From assembly GCA_937873315.1 (NCBI GenBank), contig CALMQX010000041.1:94072-158071 (forward strand): 64,000 nucleotides of DNA, in the 5' to 3' direction. Every line of letters begins with the position of its first letter. Positions within the stretch are counted from its first letter, which is position 1. Below are positions 34,353 to 44,113 of the stretch, piece after piece. A program made the translations under genes and the position numbers. Under the pieces are notes generated by a model. It had not been told where the DNA came from. It worked only from the letters and a program-made list of their open reading frames with translations, and ran no database searches. This stretch comes from an uncultured Nostocoides sp. (GTDB lineage Bacteria > Actinomycetota > Actinomycetes > Actinomycetales > Dermatophilaceae).

Positions 34353-36128
34353 ATGACACCTCTCCGCATGCGCAGTGCCCTTGGGGTACTCGCGGTCACG
34401 GCGCTCGGGCTCACCGCCTGCTCCTCGGGCACCACGACCCCCAGCTCCTCGGGATCCAGCGGATCCTCCGGCGCCGGCACCGCCACCGCCGCCTTCGACG
34501 CCGCCAACGGGAAGATCTTCAACCCGTCGGACAAGAAGGGCGGCATCATCACCATGGCAGACGAGGGCGAGCCCGACTCCACCGACCCCGGCGATAGCTA
34601 CTACGGCTACACCTGGGACCTGATGCGCCTGTACGGCCGCGGCTTGGTGATGTTCGATATCGCTCCCGGCGACGCGAGCAACAAGCTCTCGGGCGACCTG
34701 GCCACCGGCCTGGGCGAGCCCAGCGACAACGCCAAGACCTTCAAGTACACCCTGAAAGACGGCCTGAAGTTCGAGGACGGCACTCCGATCACGTCCAAGG
34801 ACATCAAGTACGGGATCACCCGGACCCTGGACAAGGACATCTTCCCGGACTCCCCCACCTATTTCGATGACCTGCTGGCCTGGCCGGAGGGCTACAAGGG
34901 TGCCTACAAGTCCAAGGACGTCAACGTCGACTCGGCCATCGAGACCCCGGATGACAAGACGATCATCTTCCACTTGAAGAACAGCTTCTCGGGCTTCGAC
35001 TACCTGTTGACCACCACGCAGTCCTACCCGGTCCCCCAGGCCAAGGACACCGGTGCGAAGTACAAGGAGCACCCGATCAGCTCGGGCCCGTACATGTTCG
35101 ACACCTACGAGGCGGGAAAGAAGTTCACCCTCAAGCGGAACCCGAACTGGGATCCCGCAACGGACCCGCAGCGCAAGGCTCTGCCGGATGGCTTCGAGTA
35201 CTCGATGAACGTCAACCAGGACGACATCGACAAGCGCATCATCTCCGGTGACCTCGACATTCACGTCACCGGCACCGGTGTCACCCCGGCCACCCAGGCG
35301 CAGATCCTCCAGGACGAGAAGCTCAAGGCGCAGGCGGACAACCCGACCATCGCGCGCCTCTGGTACACCTCGATCCCGACCACGGTTCCGCCGCTGGACA
35401 ACAAGGACTGCCGCCTGGCGATCATGTACGCCATGGACCGCACGGCCTACCAGGACGCCTACGGTGGCGAGTTCGCCGGTGGCGCGGTCGCGACCTCACT
35501 GATGCCGCCGCTCATCCCGGGCGCCATCACCGAGGACCTCTACCCGCGCACCGACAATGGCGCGGATCTCACCAAGGCCAAGGAGCACCTCACCAAGTGC
35601 GGCAAGCCGGACGGCTTCGAGATCAACATGGCCTTCCGCAACGAGCGCCCGAAGGAGAAGGCCGTCGCTGAGGCCTTCCAGGCCGAGCTGGCCAAGGTCG
35701 GCATCAAGGTCACGCCCAAGGGCTTCCCGAAGTCCGACTACTTCTCCACGTATGCCGGTAACCCGCCGTACGTGAAGAAGAACAACCTCGGCCTCATCGC
35801 CAACGGTTGGGGCGCGGACTGGAACGACGGCTACGGCTTCCTCGCGCAGATCACCGACAGCCGGGTCATCCGCGAGACCGGTGGCTCCTCGAACGCCTCC
35901 GTGCGGATCCCCGAGGTCGACAAGATGCTCGACGAGGCGGCGGTCGAGACCGACACCGCCAAGCGCGAGGCGCTTTATGGCCAGATCGACAAGAAGGTCA
36001 TGGAAGAGGCCGTGATCTTCCCGGGCCTGTGGGCCAAGTCGCTGCTCATCCGTGGCTCGAAGTTGACCAATGTCTTCGTCAACCAGGCCTACGGCATGTA
36101 CGACTACACCTCACTCGGCAAGATGTGA
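34353..36128 (+). CDS. ABC transporter substrate-binding lipoprotein, peptide (SBP family 5) type
   Basis: 591 residues; AGAAGGG precedes the ATG. Lipoprotein signal with LGLTACSSG lipobox, then a Ser/Gly/Thr-rich linker (30-50). The family 5 signature is present (LKDGLKFEDGTPITSKDIKY; SSGPYMFDTYEAGKKFTLKR). It delivers a peptide-like or cyclic ligand to the adjoining permeases. Codon use is very biased to C/G-ending codons, as expected for a highly expressed binding protein. A perfect 15-bp hairpin follows its stop, which probably raises its level above the downstream genes. Confidence 0.92.
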   Translation: MTPLRMRSALGVLAVTALGLTACSSGTTTPSSSGSSGSSGAGTATAAFDAANGKIFNPSDKKGGIITMADEGEPDSTDPGDSYYGYTWDLMRLYGRGLVMFDIAPGDASNKLSGDLATGLGEPSDNAKTFKYTLKDGLKFEDGTPITSKDIKYGITRTLDKDIFPDSPTYFDDLLAWPEGYKGAYKSKDVNVDSAIETPDDKTIIFHLKNSFSGFDYLLTTTQSYPVPQAKDTGAKYKEHPISSGPYMFDTYEAGKKFTLKRNPNWDPATDPQRKALPDGFEYSMNVNQDDIDKRIISGDLDIHVTGTGVTPATQAQILQDEKLKAQADNPTIARLWYTSIPTTVPPLDNKDCRLAIMYAMDRTAYQDAYGGEFAGGAVATSLMPPLIPGAITEDLYPRTDNGADLTKAKEHLTKCGKPDGFEINMAFRNERPKEKAVAEAFQAELAKVGIKVTPKGFPKSDYFSTYAGNPPYVKKNNLGLIANGWGADWNDGYGFLAQITDSRVIRETGGSSNASVRIPEVDKMLDEAAVETDTAKREALYGQIDKKVMEEAVIFPGLWAKSLLIRGSKLTNVFVNQAYGMYDYTSLGKM

Positions 36129-36133
36129 GCACC

Positions 36134-36172
36134 GCTGTGGGCGGCCGATGCACCGCGTCGGCCGCCCACAGC
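36134..36172 (+). terminator. 15-bp perfect stem-loop after the binding-protein gene
   Basis: GCTGTGGGCGGCCGA (36134-36148) pairs exactly with 36158-36172 around a 9-nt loop. No T-run follows. In importer operons such structures stabilise the binding-protein mRNA or partially terminate, giving more binding protein than permease; that is the likely role here. Confidence 0.75.
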
Positions 36173-36235
36173 AGCCCCGCCCCACGGCATACCCATCCCT
36201 GACACACCTCACCGCGAAAGGCAGGCGAGCGCCAC

Positions 36236-37249
36236 GTGCTGACCTACATCGTCAGGCGCCTCATCGCCTCTATCGGCTTGCTCATCGTGGTGAGCATGGT
36301 CGTCTTCGCGATCTTCTACATCTTTCCCAGGCTGGCTGGGGCGACGCCTGAGACCATGGCAACCCGGTACGTCGGGCGCACCGCGACCCCTGAGACGGTC
36401 CGGATCATGGCCGAGCGACTCGGCTTCTACGACCCGATCCACACGCAGTACTGGAACTGGTTCAAGACCATCTTCACCGGCGGCTCGATCGACATGGGGA
36501 CCTCGGTCGAGCAGTGCCCGGCGCCCTGCTTTGGCTACTCGTACCGAACCCGCACCGCGGTGTGGCCCGACCTGCTCGATCGGGCGCCCGTGACCTTCTC
36601 GCTGGCCATCGGTGCGGCCATGATCTGGCTCATCGGTGGCGTCGCCACGGGCATCGTGTCCGCGCTGCGCCGAGGCTCCTTCTTTGACCGGGCCGCCATG
36701 TCGCTGGCCCTGGCTGGCGTCTCGCTGCCGATCTACTTCACCGGCCTGATCGCCCTCTCGATCTTCTCGTACACCCTGCACTGGACCGCTCCGGGCGGGT
36801 CCTATACCCCGTTCATGCAAAACCCCGCGCAGTGGGCGTACGCGCTGCTGCTGCCCTGGATCACCTTGGCCTTCCTGTTCTCTGCCCAATACGCCCGGCT
36901 CACCCGATCAGGGATGCTGGAAACCATGGGTGAGGACTACATCCGCACCGCGCGGGCCAAGGGTTTGGATGAGCGCACCGTGACCCTTAAGCACGGTCTG
37001 CGCGGCGCGCTGACCCCGATCCTCACCATCTTCGGACTCGATGTGGGCCTGCTGCTCGGTGGTGCGGTCCTCACGGAGAAGACCTTCTCGCTCAACGGCC
37101 TGGGCAAGTACACCGTGGACGCGATCCAGAACCAGGACCTCCCCCGCATCCTCGGGGTCACCATGCTCGCGGCCTTCTTCATCGTGCTCTCGAACCTCCT
37201 GGTGGACCTGATGTATGCCGTTGTCGACCCGAGGGTGAGGGCCAAGTGA
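36236..37249 (+). CDS. Peptide-type ABC transporter permease (OppB/DppB family)
   Basis: 337 residues from a GTG start. OppB_N sequence (LTYIVRRLIASIGLLIVVSM), a periplasmic-side loop with several Cys (VEQCPAPCFGYSYRT), then the permease domain with the EAA motif region DYIRTARAKGLDERTVTLKH and the C-terminal [14 protein letters not shown]. About six membrane helices. It pairs with the OppC-type permease encoded at 33321. Its stop overlaps the GTG of the ATPase gene that follows. Confidence 0.92.
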   Translation: MLTYIVRRLIASIGLLIVVSMVVFAIFYIFPRLAGATPETMATRYVGRTATPETVRIMAERLGFYDPIHTQYWNWFKTIFTGGSIDMGTSVEQCPAPCFGYSYRTRTAVWPDLLDRAPVTFSLAIGAAMIWLIGGVATGIVSALRRGSFFDRAAMSLALAGVSLPIYFTGLIALSIFSYTLHWTAPGGSYTPFMQNPAQWAYALLLPWITLAFLFSAQYARLTRSGMLETMGEDYIRTARAKGLDERTVTLKHGLRGALTPILTIFGLDVGLLLGGAVLTEKTFSLNGLGKYTVDAIQNQDLPRILGVTMLAAFFIVLSNLLVDLMYAVVDPRVRAK

Positions 37250-38343
37250 CCGCCTCCGCTGCCTCCGCTGCCTCCGCTGCCGCTGATTCGCCGGTTGGCC
37301 TGGGTGGCCTGGGCGCCCCCGCTCCCGACGCCTTCCTCTCTGTGCGCGACCTCCAGGTCCACTTCCCCACCGACGACGGGGTGGTGAAGTCGGTCGACGG
37401 GCTGTCCTTTGACCTGGCTCGCGGCCGCACCTTGGGCATCGTCGGTGAGTCCGGCTCAGGCAAGTCCGTGACCTCGATGGCCATCATGGGTCTGCACCGG
37501 CCCGACACGGTCCGGATGAACGGCTCGATTGACCTCGGCGGGACCGAGCTGGTTGGGGCCGCACCGGAACTGGTTCGCAGCCTGCGTGGCAAGCGGATGG
37601 CCATGATCTTCCAGGACCCGCTCTCGGCGATGCACCCCTTCTATACGGTCGGCGCACAGATCATCGAGGCCTATCAGGTCCACAATGACGTGCCCAAAAA
37701 GGTCGCCCGCGCGCACGCGATCGACATGCTGGGCCGGGTCGGCATTCCGCAGCCGGCCAAGCGCGTCGATGACTACCCGCACCAGTTCTCCGGCGGCATG
37801 CGGCAGCGCGCGATGATCGCCATGGCCCTGTCCTGCGACCCTGATCTGCTCATCGCCGATGAGCCCACCACCGCGCTGGATGTCACGGTCCAGGCGCAGA
37901 TCCTTGACCTCATCCGGGACCTGCAGCGTGACTTCAATGCGGCCGTTATCGTCATCACCCACGACCTGGGCGTCGTCGCCGAACTCGCCGACGACATTCT
38001 GGTGATGTATGCCGGCCGGTCGGTGGAGTACTCCAGCGCCGATGAGATCTTCCGACGGCCGCAGCATCCCTACACCTGGGGACTGCTCGGCAGTATGCCG
38101 CGGCTGGACCGCGAGCCCACTGACCGCCTCATGCCGATCAAGGGCACGCCGCCCTCGCTGATCCAGGTCCCCAAGGGCTGCCCGTTCAACCCGCGCTGCA
38201 ACTACCGCGAGCTCGTGGGCGAGGCGTGCACCACGCAGCGGCCGCCGTTCCGATCGGTCGGGGACTTCCATCACCTCGCCTGCCACCTAGAGTCCGCCGA
38301 CCGCCAGAAGGTCTGGGCGACAGAGATCGAGCCGACGCTGTGA
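37246..38343 (+). CDS. Peptide-type ABC transporter ATP-binding protein (OppD/DppD family)
   Basis: 365 residues from a GTG that overlaps the permease stop (GTGA). Walker [12 protein letters not shown], signature [15 protein letters not shown], Walker [17 protein letters not shown], and the OppD C-terminal region with Cys ([17 protein letters not shown]), where some family members bind a 4Fe-4S cluster. The N-terminal ~30 residues are Ala/Ser-rich, encoded by a 9-bp tandem repeat, and precede the conserved domain ([12 protein letters not shown]). Energises the importer together with the OppF-type protein. Confidence 0.92.
   Translation: MTASAASAASAAADSPVGLGGLGAPAPDAFLSVRDLQVHFPTDDGVVKSVDGLSFDLARGRTLGIVGESGSGKSVTSMAIMGLHRPDTVRMNGSIDLGGTELVGAAPELVRSLRGKRMAMIFQDPLSAMHPFYTVGAQIIEAYQVHNDVPKKVARAHAIDMLGRVGIPQPAKRVDDYPHQFSGGMRQRAMIAMALSCDPDLLIADEPTTALDVTVQAQILDLIRDLQRDFNAAVIVITHDLGVVAELADDILVMYAGRSVEYSSADEIFRRPQHPYTWGLLGSMPRLDREPTDRLMPIKGTPPSLIQVPKGCPFNPRCNYRELVGEACTTQRPPFRSVGDFHHLACHLESADRQKVWATEIEPTL
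37252..37278 (+). repeat. Three perfect 9-bp tandem repeats (GCCTCCGCT)
   Basis: GCCTCCGCT is repeated three times in a row, followed by a partial GCCGCTG, at the 5' end of the OppD-type gene. Each unit encodes Ala-Ser-Ala, so copy-number change would keep the frame and only vary the N-terminal tail. Confidence 0.85.
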
Positions 38344-39395
38344 ACACCGATGCCCTGCTGTCCGTGAGCGGACTGACCAAGCACTTCCCCATCCGCAAGG
38401 GACTCCTGCAGCGCCAGGTGGGCGCCGTCCAGGCGGTCGATGATGTGACCTTCGAGGTGGCCCGCGGCGAGACCCTGTCGATCGTGGGCGAATCTGGCTG
38501 CGGCAAGACGACCACAGGCCGGATGATCACCCGGCTCATCGAGCCCACCGCCGGCTCGATCATCTTCGATGGCCGCGACATCACCCACGTGTCGGTCTCA
38601 GAGATGCGTCCGCTGCGCCGCGACATCCAGATGATCTTTCAGGACCCGTACAACTCACTGAACCCACGGCATACGGTCGGCACCATCGTGGGTGCGCCGT
38701 ACCGCATTCAGGGCATCGAGACCGAGCACGGGATCAAGCGGGCCGTCCAGGACACCCTGGAGTTGGTGGGGCTTAACCCCGAGCACTACAACCGATACCC
38801 GCACGAGTTCTCCGGCGGCCAGCGCCAGCGCATTGGCATCGCTCGCTCGCTCGCCCTCAAGCCCAAGCTGATCGTGGCCGACGAGCCAGTGTCAGCGCTG
38901 GATGTGTCGATCCAGGCGCAGGTGATCAACCTGCTCGAGGATCTGCAGGACGAGTTGGGCCTGACCTACGTCGTCATCGCGCATGACTTGTCGGTGGTGC
39001 GGCATATGTCCGACCGGGTGGCGGTGATGTACCTGGGCAACTTGGTGGAGATTGCCGACCGGATGTCGCTGTACACGACGCCCCGGCATCCCTACACCAA
39101 GGCGTTGCTCTCGGCGGTGCCCATCCCCGACACCTCCCGGCGGCAGAACCGTGAGCGGATTCGGCTCGAGGGCGATGTCCCCTCCCCGATCGACCCGCCG
39201 CCGGGCTGCCGGTTCAACACCCGGTGCTGGAAGGCGACGGACATCTGTCGGACACAGGTTCCGGTGTTGACGGTGTTCGCGCCGGGGCACCAGGCCGCGT
39301 GTCACCACCCGGAGGAGCCAACCGTGGCGACGCCGGCGACTCCCGCGGCTGCGGTGACCCAGGCCGCAGAGACCTCCGCCGAGGGAGACGCTTAG
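38340..39395 (+). CDS. Peptide-type ABC transporter ATP-binding protein (OppF/DppF family)
   Basis: 351 residues from the GTG overlapping the OppD stop. OppF features: [20 protein letters not shown] at the N-terminus, Walker [14 protein letters not shown], signature [17 protein letters not shown], Walker [17 protein letters not shown], and the oligopeptide C-terminal domain with Cys residues ([14 protein letters not shown]). It ends with a low-complexity Ala/Thr tail. Last gene of the importer operon; its stop overlaps that of the convergent mycothiol-linked gene by 4 bp. Confidence 0.92.
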   Translation: MNTDALLSVSGLTKHFPIRKGLLQRQVGAVQAVDDVTFEVARGETLSIVGESGCGKTTTGRMITRLIEPTAGSIIFDGRDITHVSVSEMRPLRRDIQMIFQDPYNSLNPRHTVGTIVGAPYRIQGIETEHGIKRAVQDTLELVGLNPEHYNRYPHEFSGGQRQRIGIARSLALKPKLIVADEPVSALDVSIQAQVINLLEDLQDELGLTYVVIAHDLSVVRHMSDRVAVMYLGNLVEIADRMSLYTTPRHPYTKALLSAVPIPDTSRRQNRERIRLEGDVPSPIDPPPGCRFNTRCWKATDICRTQVPVLTVFAPGHQAACHHPEEPTVATPATPAAAVTQAAETSAEGDA

Positions 39396-39970
39396 GCGCT
39401 CGCGCCCGGAGGCGCCCAGTTCGGGTCGCGCCCCATCAACGCCATCAACCGCTCACCCGCGGGTGCGTCATCGGCAACCGGCTGTGGCGTGCCGAACTGC
39501 CCGGATTCGTGGAGCGAGGGCCCCATGGCTGCCATCCCGGCCCGGGCCTGCTCGGCATAGTCCTCGTCCAGGGCGGCATCCTGGCCGCTGGAGCGCGCCA
39601 GATCCCAGCCGTGCGCGAAGACGTCGAAGGTGTAGAAATTGTTGATCACCCACGACAAGGGGCGCGAACCGAACCAGGAGGTCTCGAGCACGCGGTCCGC
39701 TTCGGGGCTCTCCAAGAGCGCCTGAACGGCCGCGGTTTGTGCTCGCAGGCGCGCCACCGGGTCCTGCGTGAGCGCTGGCACGTCCAGGTGGACGCCCATG
39801 CCACCGAGCATCCCGGGCAGCCAGCCGAGGTGCTCAACAACATCCTTGGCGACCCATTCCTTGACGGGAGTGGGAGCGTTCCAGTCGTTCACCCCATTCG
39901 AGAGCTCGAGGAATCGGGCGGCCACGATGGCGTGGCGCTCGGCGGGCGAGGCATCAGTGAGTGTGGACAC
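39392..39970 (-). CDS. TIGR03086/MDMPI-N family metal-binding protein (DinB-like, possibly mycothiol-dependent)
   Basis: 192 residues from the GTG at 39970. The early stretch [40 protein letters not shown] with its His, and the later [20 protein letters not shown] fit the four-helix DinB-like fold of TIGR03086 / maleylpyruvate-isomerase N-terminal proteins, where three His-like residues bind metal. Some relatives use mycothiol as cofactor. The window also holds mshB- and mca-like genes. Substrate unknown. It lies between the importer and hyuA but on the opposite strand, so it is not part of either operon. Confidence 0.82.
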   Translation of the reverse strand: MSTLTDASPAERHAIVAARFLELSNGVNDWNAPTPVKEWVAKDVVEHLGWLPGMLGGMGVHLDVPALTQDPVARLRAQTAAVQALLESPEADRVLETSWFGSRPLSWVINNFYTFDVFAHGWDLARSSGQDAALDEDYAEQARAGMAAMGPSLHESGQFGTPQPVADDAPAGERLMALMGRDPNWAPPGASA

Positions 39971-40028
39971 CGCCGCAGTCTCGCACGTGCAGCGAGGTGT
40001 GACGGCATACGGCTGATCCTCTGGCAAG

Positions 40029-40066
40029 GATTGACAAGGCGTGCGGGCCACCGTTGTCGGTTGAAT
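40029..40066 (+). promoter_or_regulatory. hyuA promoter region with TTGACAA box and TTGAAT -10
   Basis: TTGAAT (40061-40066) ends 7 nt before the ATG at 40074, a leaderless arrangement. TTGACAA (40031-40037) lies 23 nt before it, too far for an ordinary -35 spacing, and GTTGTC (40053-40058) forms an inverted partner to GACAA. A TGAC also lies exactly 32 bp upstream of the TGAC in this box. Compare the related repeats before the CoA-transferase and carbamate kinase genes. Confidence 0.45.
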
Positions 40067-40073
40067 CGAGGCC

Positions 40074-42167
40074 ATGGCGCAGCGACGGATCCGCGTGGGC
40101 ATCGACACCGGCGGCACGTTTACCGATGTCGTCGCTTTCGACGAGGACTCGGGTGTTCTGAGCACCACGAAGACCCCCTCGACGCCGGGGAATCCGGCCG
40201 ACGGGTTCATCGCCGGGATCGAGAAGATCCTGGCCATCATCGGCGCGAGCGGTGAGGACATCACTGCGGTCTCGCACGGCACGACGGTCGCCACCAACAA
40301 GTTGCTCGAGGGCAAGGTCGAACGGCTGGGCTTCGTCACCACCGAGGGCTATGAATTCATGCTCGAGATCGCCCGCCAATCGGTGCCGGACGGCTATGGC
40401 AACTCGTATTTCTGGGTCAAGCCGGATCGGATCGTGCCGGCTGATCGGGTGCGGACGGTGGCCGGTCGAATGGACTTTGAGGGCCACGAGATCCGTCCCT
40501 TTGACGACGAGGGCGCAGCTGCGGTGGCATGCTGGTTCCGGGATCAGGGAATCACCACGCTGGCGGTCTGCTTCCTGCACGCGTACGCCAATGACGCGCA
40601 CGAGTTGGCCATGCGTGAGGTGCTGCGGCGCGAGCACCCCGAGGCCGTAGTGTCGATCAGTTCCGAGGTGCTGCGGGAGTACCGCGAGTACGAGCGCTCG
40701 ATGACCACGCTGGTGGACGCGGCGGTCAAGCCCAATGTGTCGCGTTATGTCGCCAATATCCACGAGCGCCTCGACGGGTTCACCGGTGGTCGGCCGATTC
40801 CGTTCTATGTCATGAAGTCCAACGGCGGGGTGCTCTCGGCGGACGAAGTGGTCCATCAGCCGATCACGACCGTGCTGTCGGGGCCGGCGGCCGGGGCCTT
40901 GGGCGCGGCGCTGATCGCCCGGGTTGCGGGCTTCCCCAAGGTGCTCACGTGTGACGGTGGCGGCACGTCCACCGACGTCTCGGTGGTGCTTGATGGGGAG
41001 CCGACGCTGACCACCGAGGGCACGGTGGGGGCGTATCCCAGCAAGATCCCGATGATCGATGTCGTCACCGTGGGGGCCGGCGGTGGGTCGATCGCCTGGC
41101 TGACACCCGAGGGCACCTTGAAAGTCGGGCCGCAGTCGGCGGGCGCCGATCCCGGACCGCTGTGTTACGCCAAGGGCGGCACGCAGCCCACAATCACCGA
41201 TGCCCATGTCGTCCTCGGGCGCATCCCACCGCACCTGCTGGGCGGGGAGATCCCGTTGGACGTCGGTGCGGCACGCCGCGGCATACAGTCGCTGGCGGAC
41301 ACGCTGGGGATGGACTTCGAGCGTTGTGCCACAGGGATTCTCGAGATTTCGGCGTGGAATCAGGCCAATGCCTTGCGTCAGGTGTCGGTTAAGCGGGGCC
41401 TGGATGTCCGGGACTTCATGCTGACCACCTTCGGCGGCTCCGGGTCCTTGCTGGCGTGCCGACTCGTGGACATCCTTGACCTCGCGGGGGTCGTGGTCCC
41501 GCCGAACCCAGGCAATGTCAGCGCATTCGGACTGCTGACTGTGGATGTCAAGAATGACTATGTGCAAACCCATGTGGTCAAGCAGAAGGCGTTGCAGTAC
41601 AGCGAGATTCAGGCGATCTTGGACGGGCTCACGGTCAAGGCGCGGGCGGCCTTGGACAAGGAGGGCTTCCCGTCGCACGCACACCGCTTCGTCCGGACGA
41701 TCGATGTGCGCTATGCGGGGCAGGCTTTCGAGGTACGGGTGCCGGCGCCTGAGGGCGTCGTGGATGCGGACTTCGCCGCCACCGTGGCGGACCGCTTCCA
41801 CGCCGAACACCGGCAGCTCTATGGCTACGACTTCCGCGCCGACCCCACCCAGCAGGTCGAGTGGGTCAACCTGCGGGTGACCGGCATCGGTCCCATCACC
41901 CGGCCGGAGATTCCGCGGTTGACGCCGGTGGGCTGGTGGGCGTTGGCCGATCCACCCCACCGTGCGGTCTGCTTCGACGCCGATGCGGGCTACCGGCCGA
42001 CACCCATCGTGCAGCGCTCCGAGCTCGGCGCCGGAGTGAGACTGAACGGCCCGGTCATCATCGAGGAGTTCGGATCGACCGTGCCCGTGCACCCCGGCTT
42101 CACCGTCGTCGTGGACGACTTCGGCAATCTCGTGATCACCAAAGAGGACCAGGAGCAGGGCCGATGA
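40074..42167 (+). CDS. hyuA: Hydantoinase/oxoprolinase subunit A (HyuA family)
   Basis: 697 residues. N-terminal actin-like ATPase domain (GIDTGGTFTDVVAFDE phosphate loop; SHGTTVATNKLLEGKV), central hydantoinase A domain with the second phosphate motif (LTCDGGGTSTDVSVV), and a C-terminal domain (EWVNLRVTGIGP). HyuA partners HyuB in ATP-dependent opening of cyclic amides: 5-oxoproline, N-methylhydantoin, caprolactam; relatives include acetone and acetophenone carboxylases. Substrate unknown. Lies downstream of a peptide-type importer and overlaps hyuB by 4 bp. Confidence 0.93.
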   Translation: MAQRRIRVGIDTGGTFTDVVAFDEDSGVLSTTKTPSTPGNPADGFIAGIEKILAIIGASGEDITAVSHGTTVATNKLLEGKVERLGFVTTEGYEFMLEIARQSVPDGYGNSYFWVKPDRIVPADRVRTVAGRMDFEGHEIRPFDDEGAAAVACWFRDQGITTLAVCFLHAYANDAHELAMREVLRREHPEAVVSISSEVLREYREYERSMTTLVDAAVKPNVSRYVANIHERLDGFTGGRPIPFYVMKSNGGVLSADEVVHQPITTVLSGPAAGALGAALIARVAGFPKVLTCDGGGTSTDVSVVLDGEPTLTTEGTVGAYPSKIPMIDVVTVGAGGGSIAWLTPEGTLKVGPQSAGADPGPLCYAKGGTQPTITDAHVVLGRIPPHLLGGEIPLDVGAARRGIQSLADTLGMDFERCATGILEISAWNQANALRQVSVKRGLDVRDFMLTTFGGSGSLLACRLVDILDLAGVVVPPNPGNVSAFGLLTVDVKNDYVQTHVVKQKALQYSEIQAILDGLTVKARAALDKEGFPSHAHRFVRTIDVRYAGQAFEVRVPAPEGVVDADFAATVADRFHAEHRQLYGYDFRADPTQQVEWVNLRVTGIGPITRPEIPRLTPVGWWALADPPHRAVCFDADAGYRPTPIVQRSELGAGVRLNGPVIIEEFGSTVPVHPGFTVVVDDFGNLVITKEDQEQGR

Positions 42168-44113
42168 CCACCACGATCGAGCCGGCATACGTCAACGCCG
42201 AACCAGTCAACCCGGCCGGCCTGCCCACGGCATACGAGCACGGCGGTCGGCTGACCCCCGAGGGCACCACGATCGACCCGATCCTCATCGAGATCGTGCA
42301 GGGCACCCTGGCCAGCGTCGAGATGGAGGTCGAGACGGCCATCGGGCGGACCAGCCGCAGCCCGATGATCCGCGATGCCCACGACTTCCGCGCCGGGATC
42401 CACGACCGCCAGCTCCGCAAGCTCACTGGCCGGTCGTATTCCGCGCTCGTCCACCCCGTGGCGCGGGACTTCCCGATTAGCGAGATGAGTGAGGGTGACG
42501 TCTTCTTCCACAACGACGTCTACGAGTCCGAAGGCGGCATCGGCCATCTCCCCGACCTGTGTGTGACCGTCCCGGTGTTCCACGAGGGCGAGGTCGTCGC
42601 CTTCGTTCAGGCATTCGGCCATCATGACGACATCGGCGGCGGCTGCCCAGGAAGTATGCCGTCCGGCGCCACCTCCGTATTTGAGGAGGGCCTCTCCGTC
42701 CCGCCAATTAAGTTGTGGGACAAGGGCGTTCCGAACAAGGCGGCCCTGCGCATCATGACTCGAAACTCGCGGATGCCCGAATCCCTGGCCGCCGATCTCG
42801 ACGCCGAATGCTCCGCGTGCCTGATGGGCGCGCGCCGGCTCGCCGAACTCTTTGCCCGCTATGGACGCGACCAGGTCGAAGCGGCCTTCGACGCGATCCT
42901 GGACGCCACCACGCAGACCTACCGCCGCGAGATTCTCTCCAAGATCCCCGACGGCACCTACGTCTGGGAGGACTACGCGGAGCACGACGGCGTGGACGAG
43001 CCGATGTTGCACACCCAGCGGATCACCCTGACCAAGGTCTCCGAGGACGGCGGTCGGCTGATCATCGACTTCACGGGGACCGCGCCGCAGGCCAAGGGGC
43101 CGATCAACCACTGTGGCGACTACGTGGGTGGCAACTTCCTCAAGAAGTGGCTTGCACCGATCCTGCGCAATCTGGCGGACACCCCCGAGCGCATGGCCGA
43201 ACTCGATGTCAACGAGGGCATCGTGCCGCTGATCGAGATGCGCTTCCCCGAGAAGGGCACGTTGCTCACCCCGATCTATCCCGCGCCGACCAACGCTCGG
43301 ACCTTCGTCATCCTGCGGCTCCTCGGCGTCCTGGCCGGAGTGGTGGCCAAGGCGGTCGAGGGCCGTATGCCGGCCGACCAGGAGACCATTCGGTACACCG
43401 GTGTCTACGGGCACGACCGCGAGGGCAATGACTACCTCATGCGCGAGGTCCTCGGTGGCGGCTCGGGCGGGCGCTATTACGCCGACGGCGAGGACACCAT
43501 CCATGTCGTCCCCGACAGCCGGAATCTGCCCACCGAGTTCACTGAGTCCCGCTTCCCGTTCATCGTCGAGCGACTGGGGCTCGCCGTCGATTCCGGCGGC
43601 GCTGGCCGGTTTCGCGGCGGCCTGGGATACGAGAAGCACATTCGGATGCTCAAGGACGCGCATTTCATGTCCATCGCGGACCGATCCATCCTGGCCTGCT
43701 GGGGGGTCAAGGGCGGCAAGGCCGGGATGCCTTTCCAGGTGACCATCGACGTCGGCGGTCCCGACGAGCGCGATGTCGACGCCCTGGCCGATGCAGAGCC
43801 GGTCCGGGCCGGGCAGGTCATCCGGATCCGGACCACCGGCGGCGGCGGCTGGGGCGATCCCCTGGAGCGACCGTATGCCGAGGTCGAGCGCGATCTGCGC
43901 TGGGGCAAGGTCTCCTTCGACGGGGCGCGGACGGCATACGGCGTGATCGCCAGCGGCACCCGGGACGAACCCAGCATCGATGAGCGGGCCAGCGATGAGC
44001 TGCGCGCCGAACTGCGGGCGGCGCGCTCCGACCGGGAGCCCTTCTTTGACCGGGGGCCAGGGTATGCCGCCCTCTCCGGTGGCGCGGCCGCCGCGGAGTG
44101 CGATTGGCTCTAG
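42164..44113 (+). CDS. hyuB: Hydantoinase/oxoprolinase subunit B (HyuB family)
   Basis: 649 residues, ATG overlapping the hyuA stop. HyuB hallmarks: IEIVQGTLASVEMEVETAIG with SRSPMIRDAHDFRAGI, FFHNDVYESEGGIGHLPDLC (metal-binding Asp/His region), AFGHHDDIGGGCPGSMPSGA and GGGSGGRYYADGEDT near the C-terminus. With HyuA it forms the ATP-dependent cyclic amidase or carboxylase complex. The N-terminus carries about 35 extra residues rich in Pro and Ala before the conserved fold. No gamma subunit of the acetone-carboxylase type is next door. Confidence 0.92.
   Translation: MTTTIEPAYVNAEPVNPAGLPTAYEHGGRLTPEGTTIDPILIEIVQGTLASVEMEVETAIGRTSRSPMIRDAHDFRAGIHDRQLRKLTGRSYSALVHPVARDFPISEMSEGDVFFHNDVYESEGGIGHLPDLCVTVPVFHEGEVVAFVQAFGHHDDIGGGCPGSMPSGATSVFEEGLSVPPIKLWDKGVPNKAALRIMTRNSRMPESLAADLDAECSACLMGARRLAELFARYGRDQVEAAFDAILDATTQTYRREILSKIPDGTYVWEDYAEHDGVDEPMLHTQRITLTKVSEDGGRLIIDFTGTAPQAKGPINHCGDYVGGNFLKKWLAPILRNLADTPERMAELDVNEGIVPLIEMRFPEKGTLLTPIYPAPTNARTFVILRLLGVLAGVVAKAVEGRMPADQETIRYTGVYGHDREGNDYLMREVLGGGSGGRYYADGEDTIHVVPDSRNLPTEFTESRFPFIVERLGLAVDSGGAGRFRGGLGYEKHIRMLKDAHFMSIADRSILACWGVKGGKAGMPFQVTIDVGGPDERDVDALADAEPVRAGQVIRIRTTGGGGWGDPLERPYAEVERDLRWGKVSFDGARTAYGVIASGTRDEPSIDERASDELRAELRAARSDREPFFDRGPGYAALSGGAAAAECDWL

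Noticed and set aside
40031..40066. Ordinary sigma-70 promoter with TTGACA -35 for hyuA
   Set aside because: The TTGACA to TTGAAT distance is 24 bp instead of about 17, so the box is more likely a regulator site.
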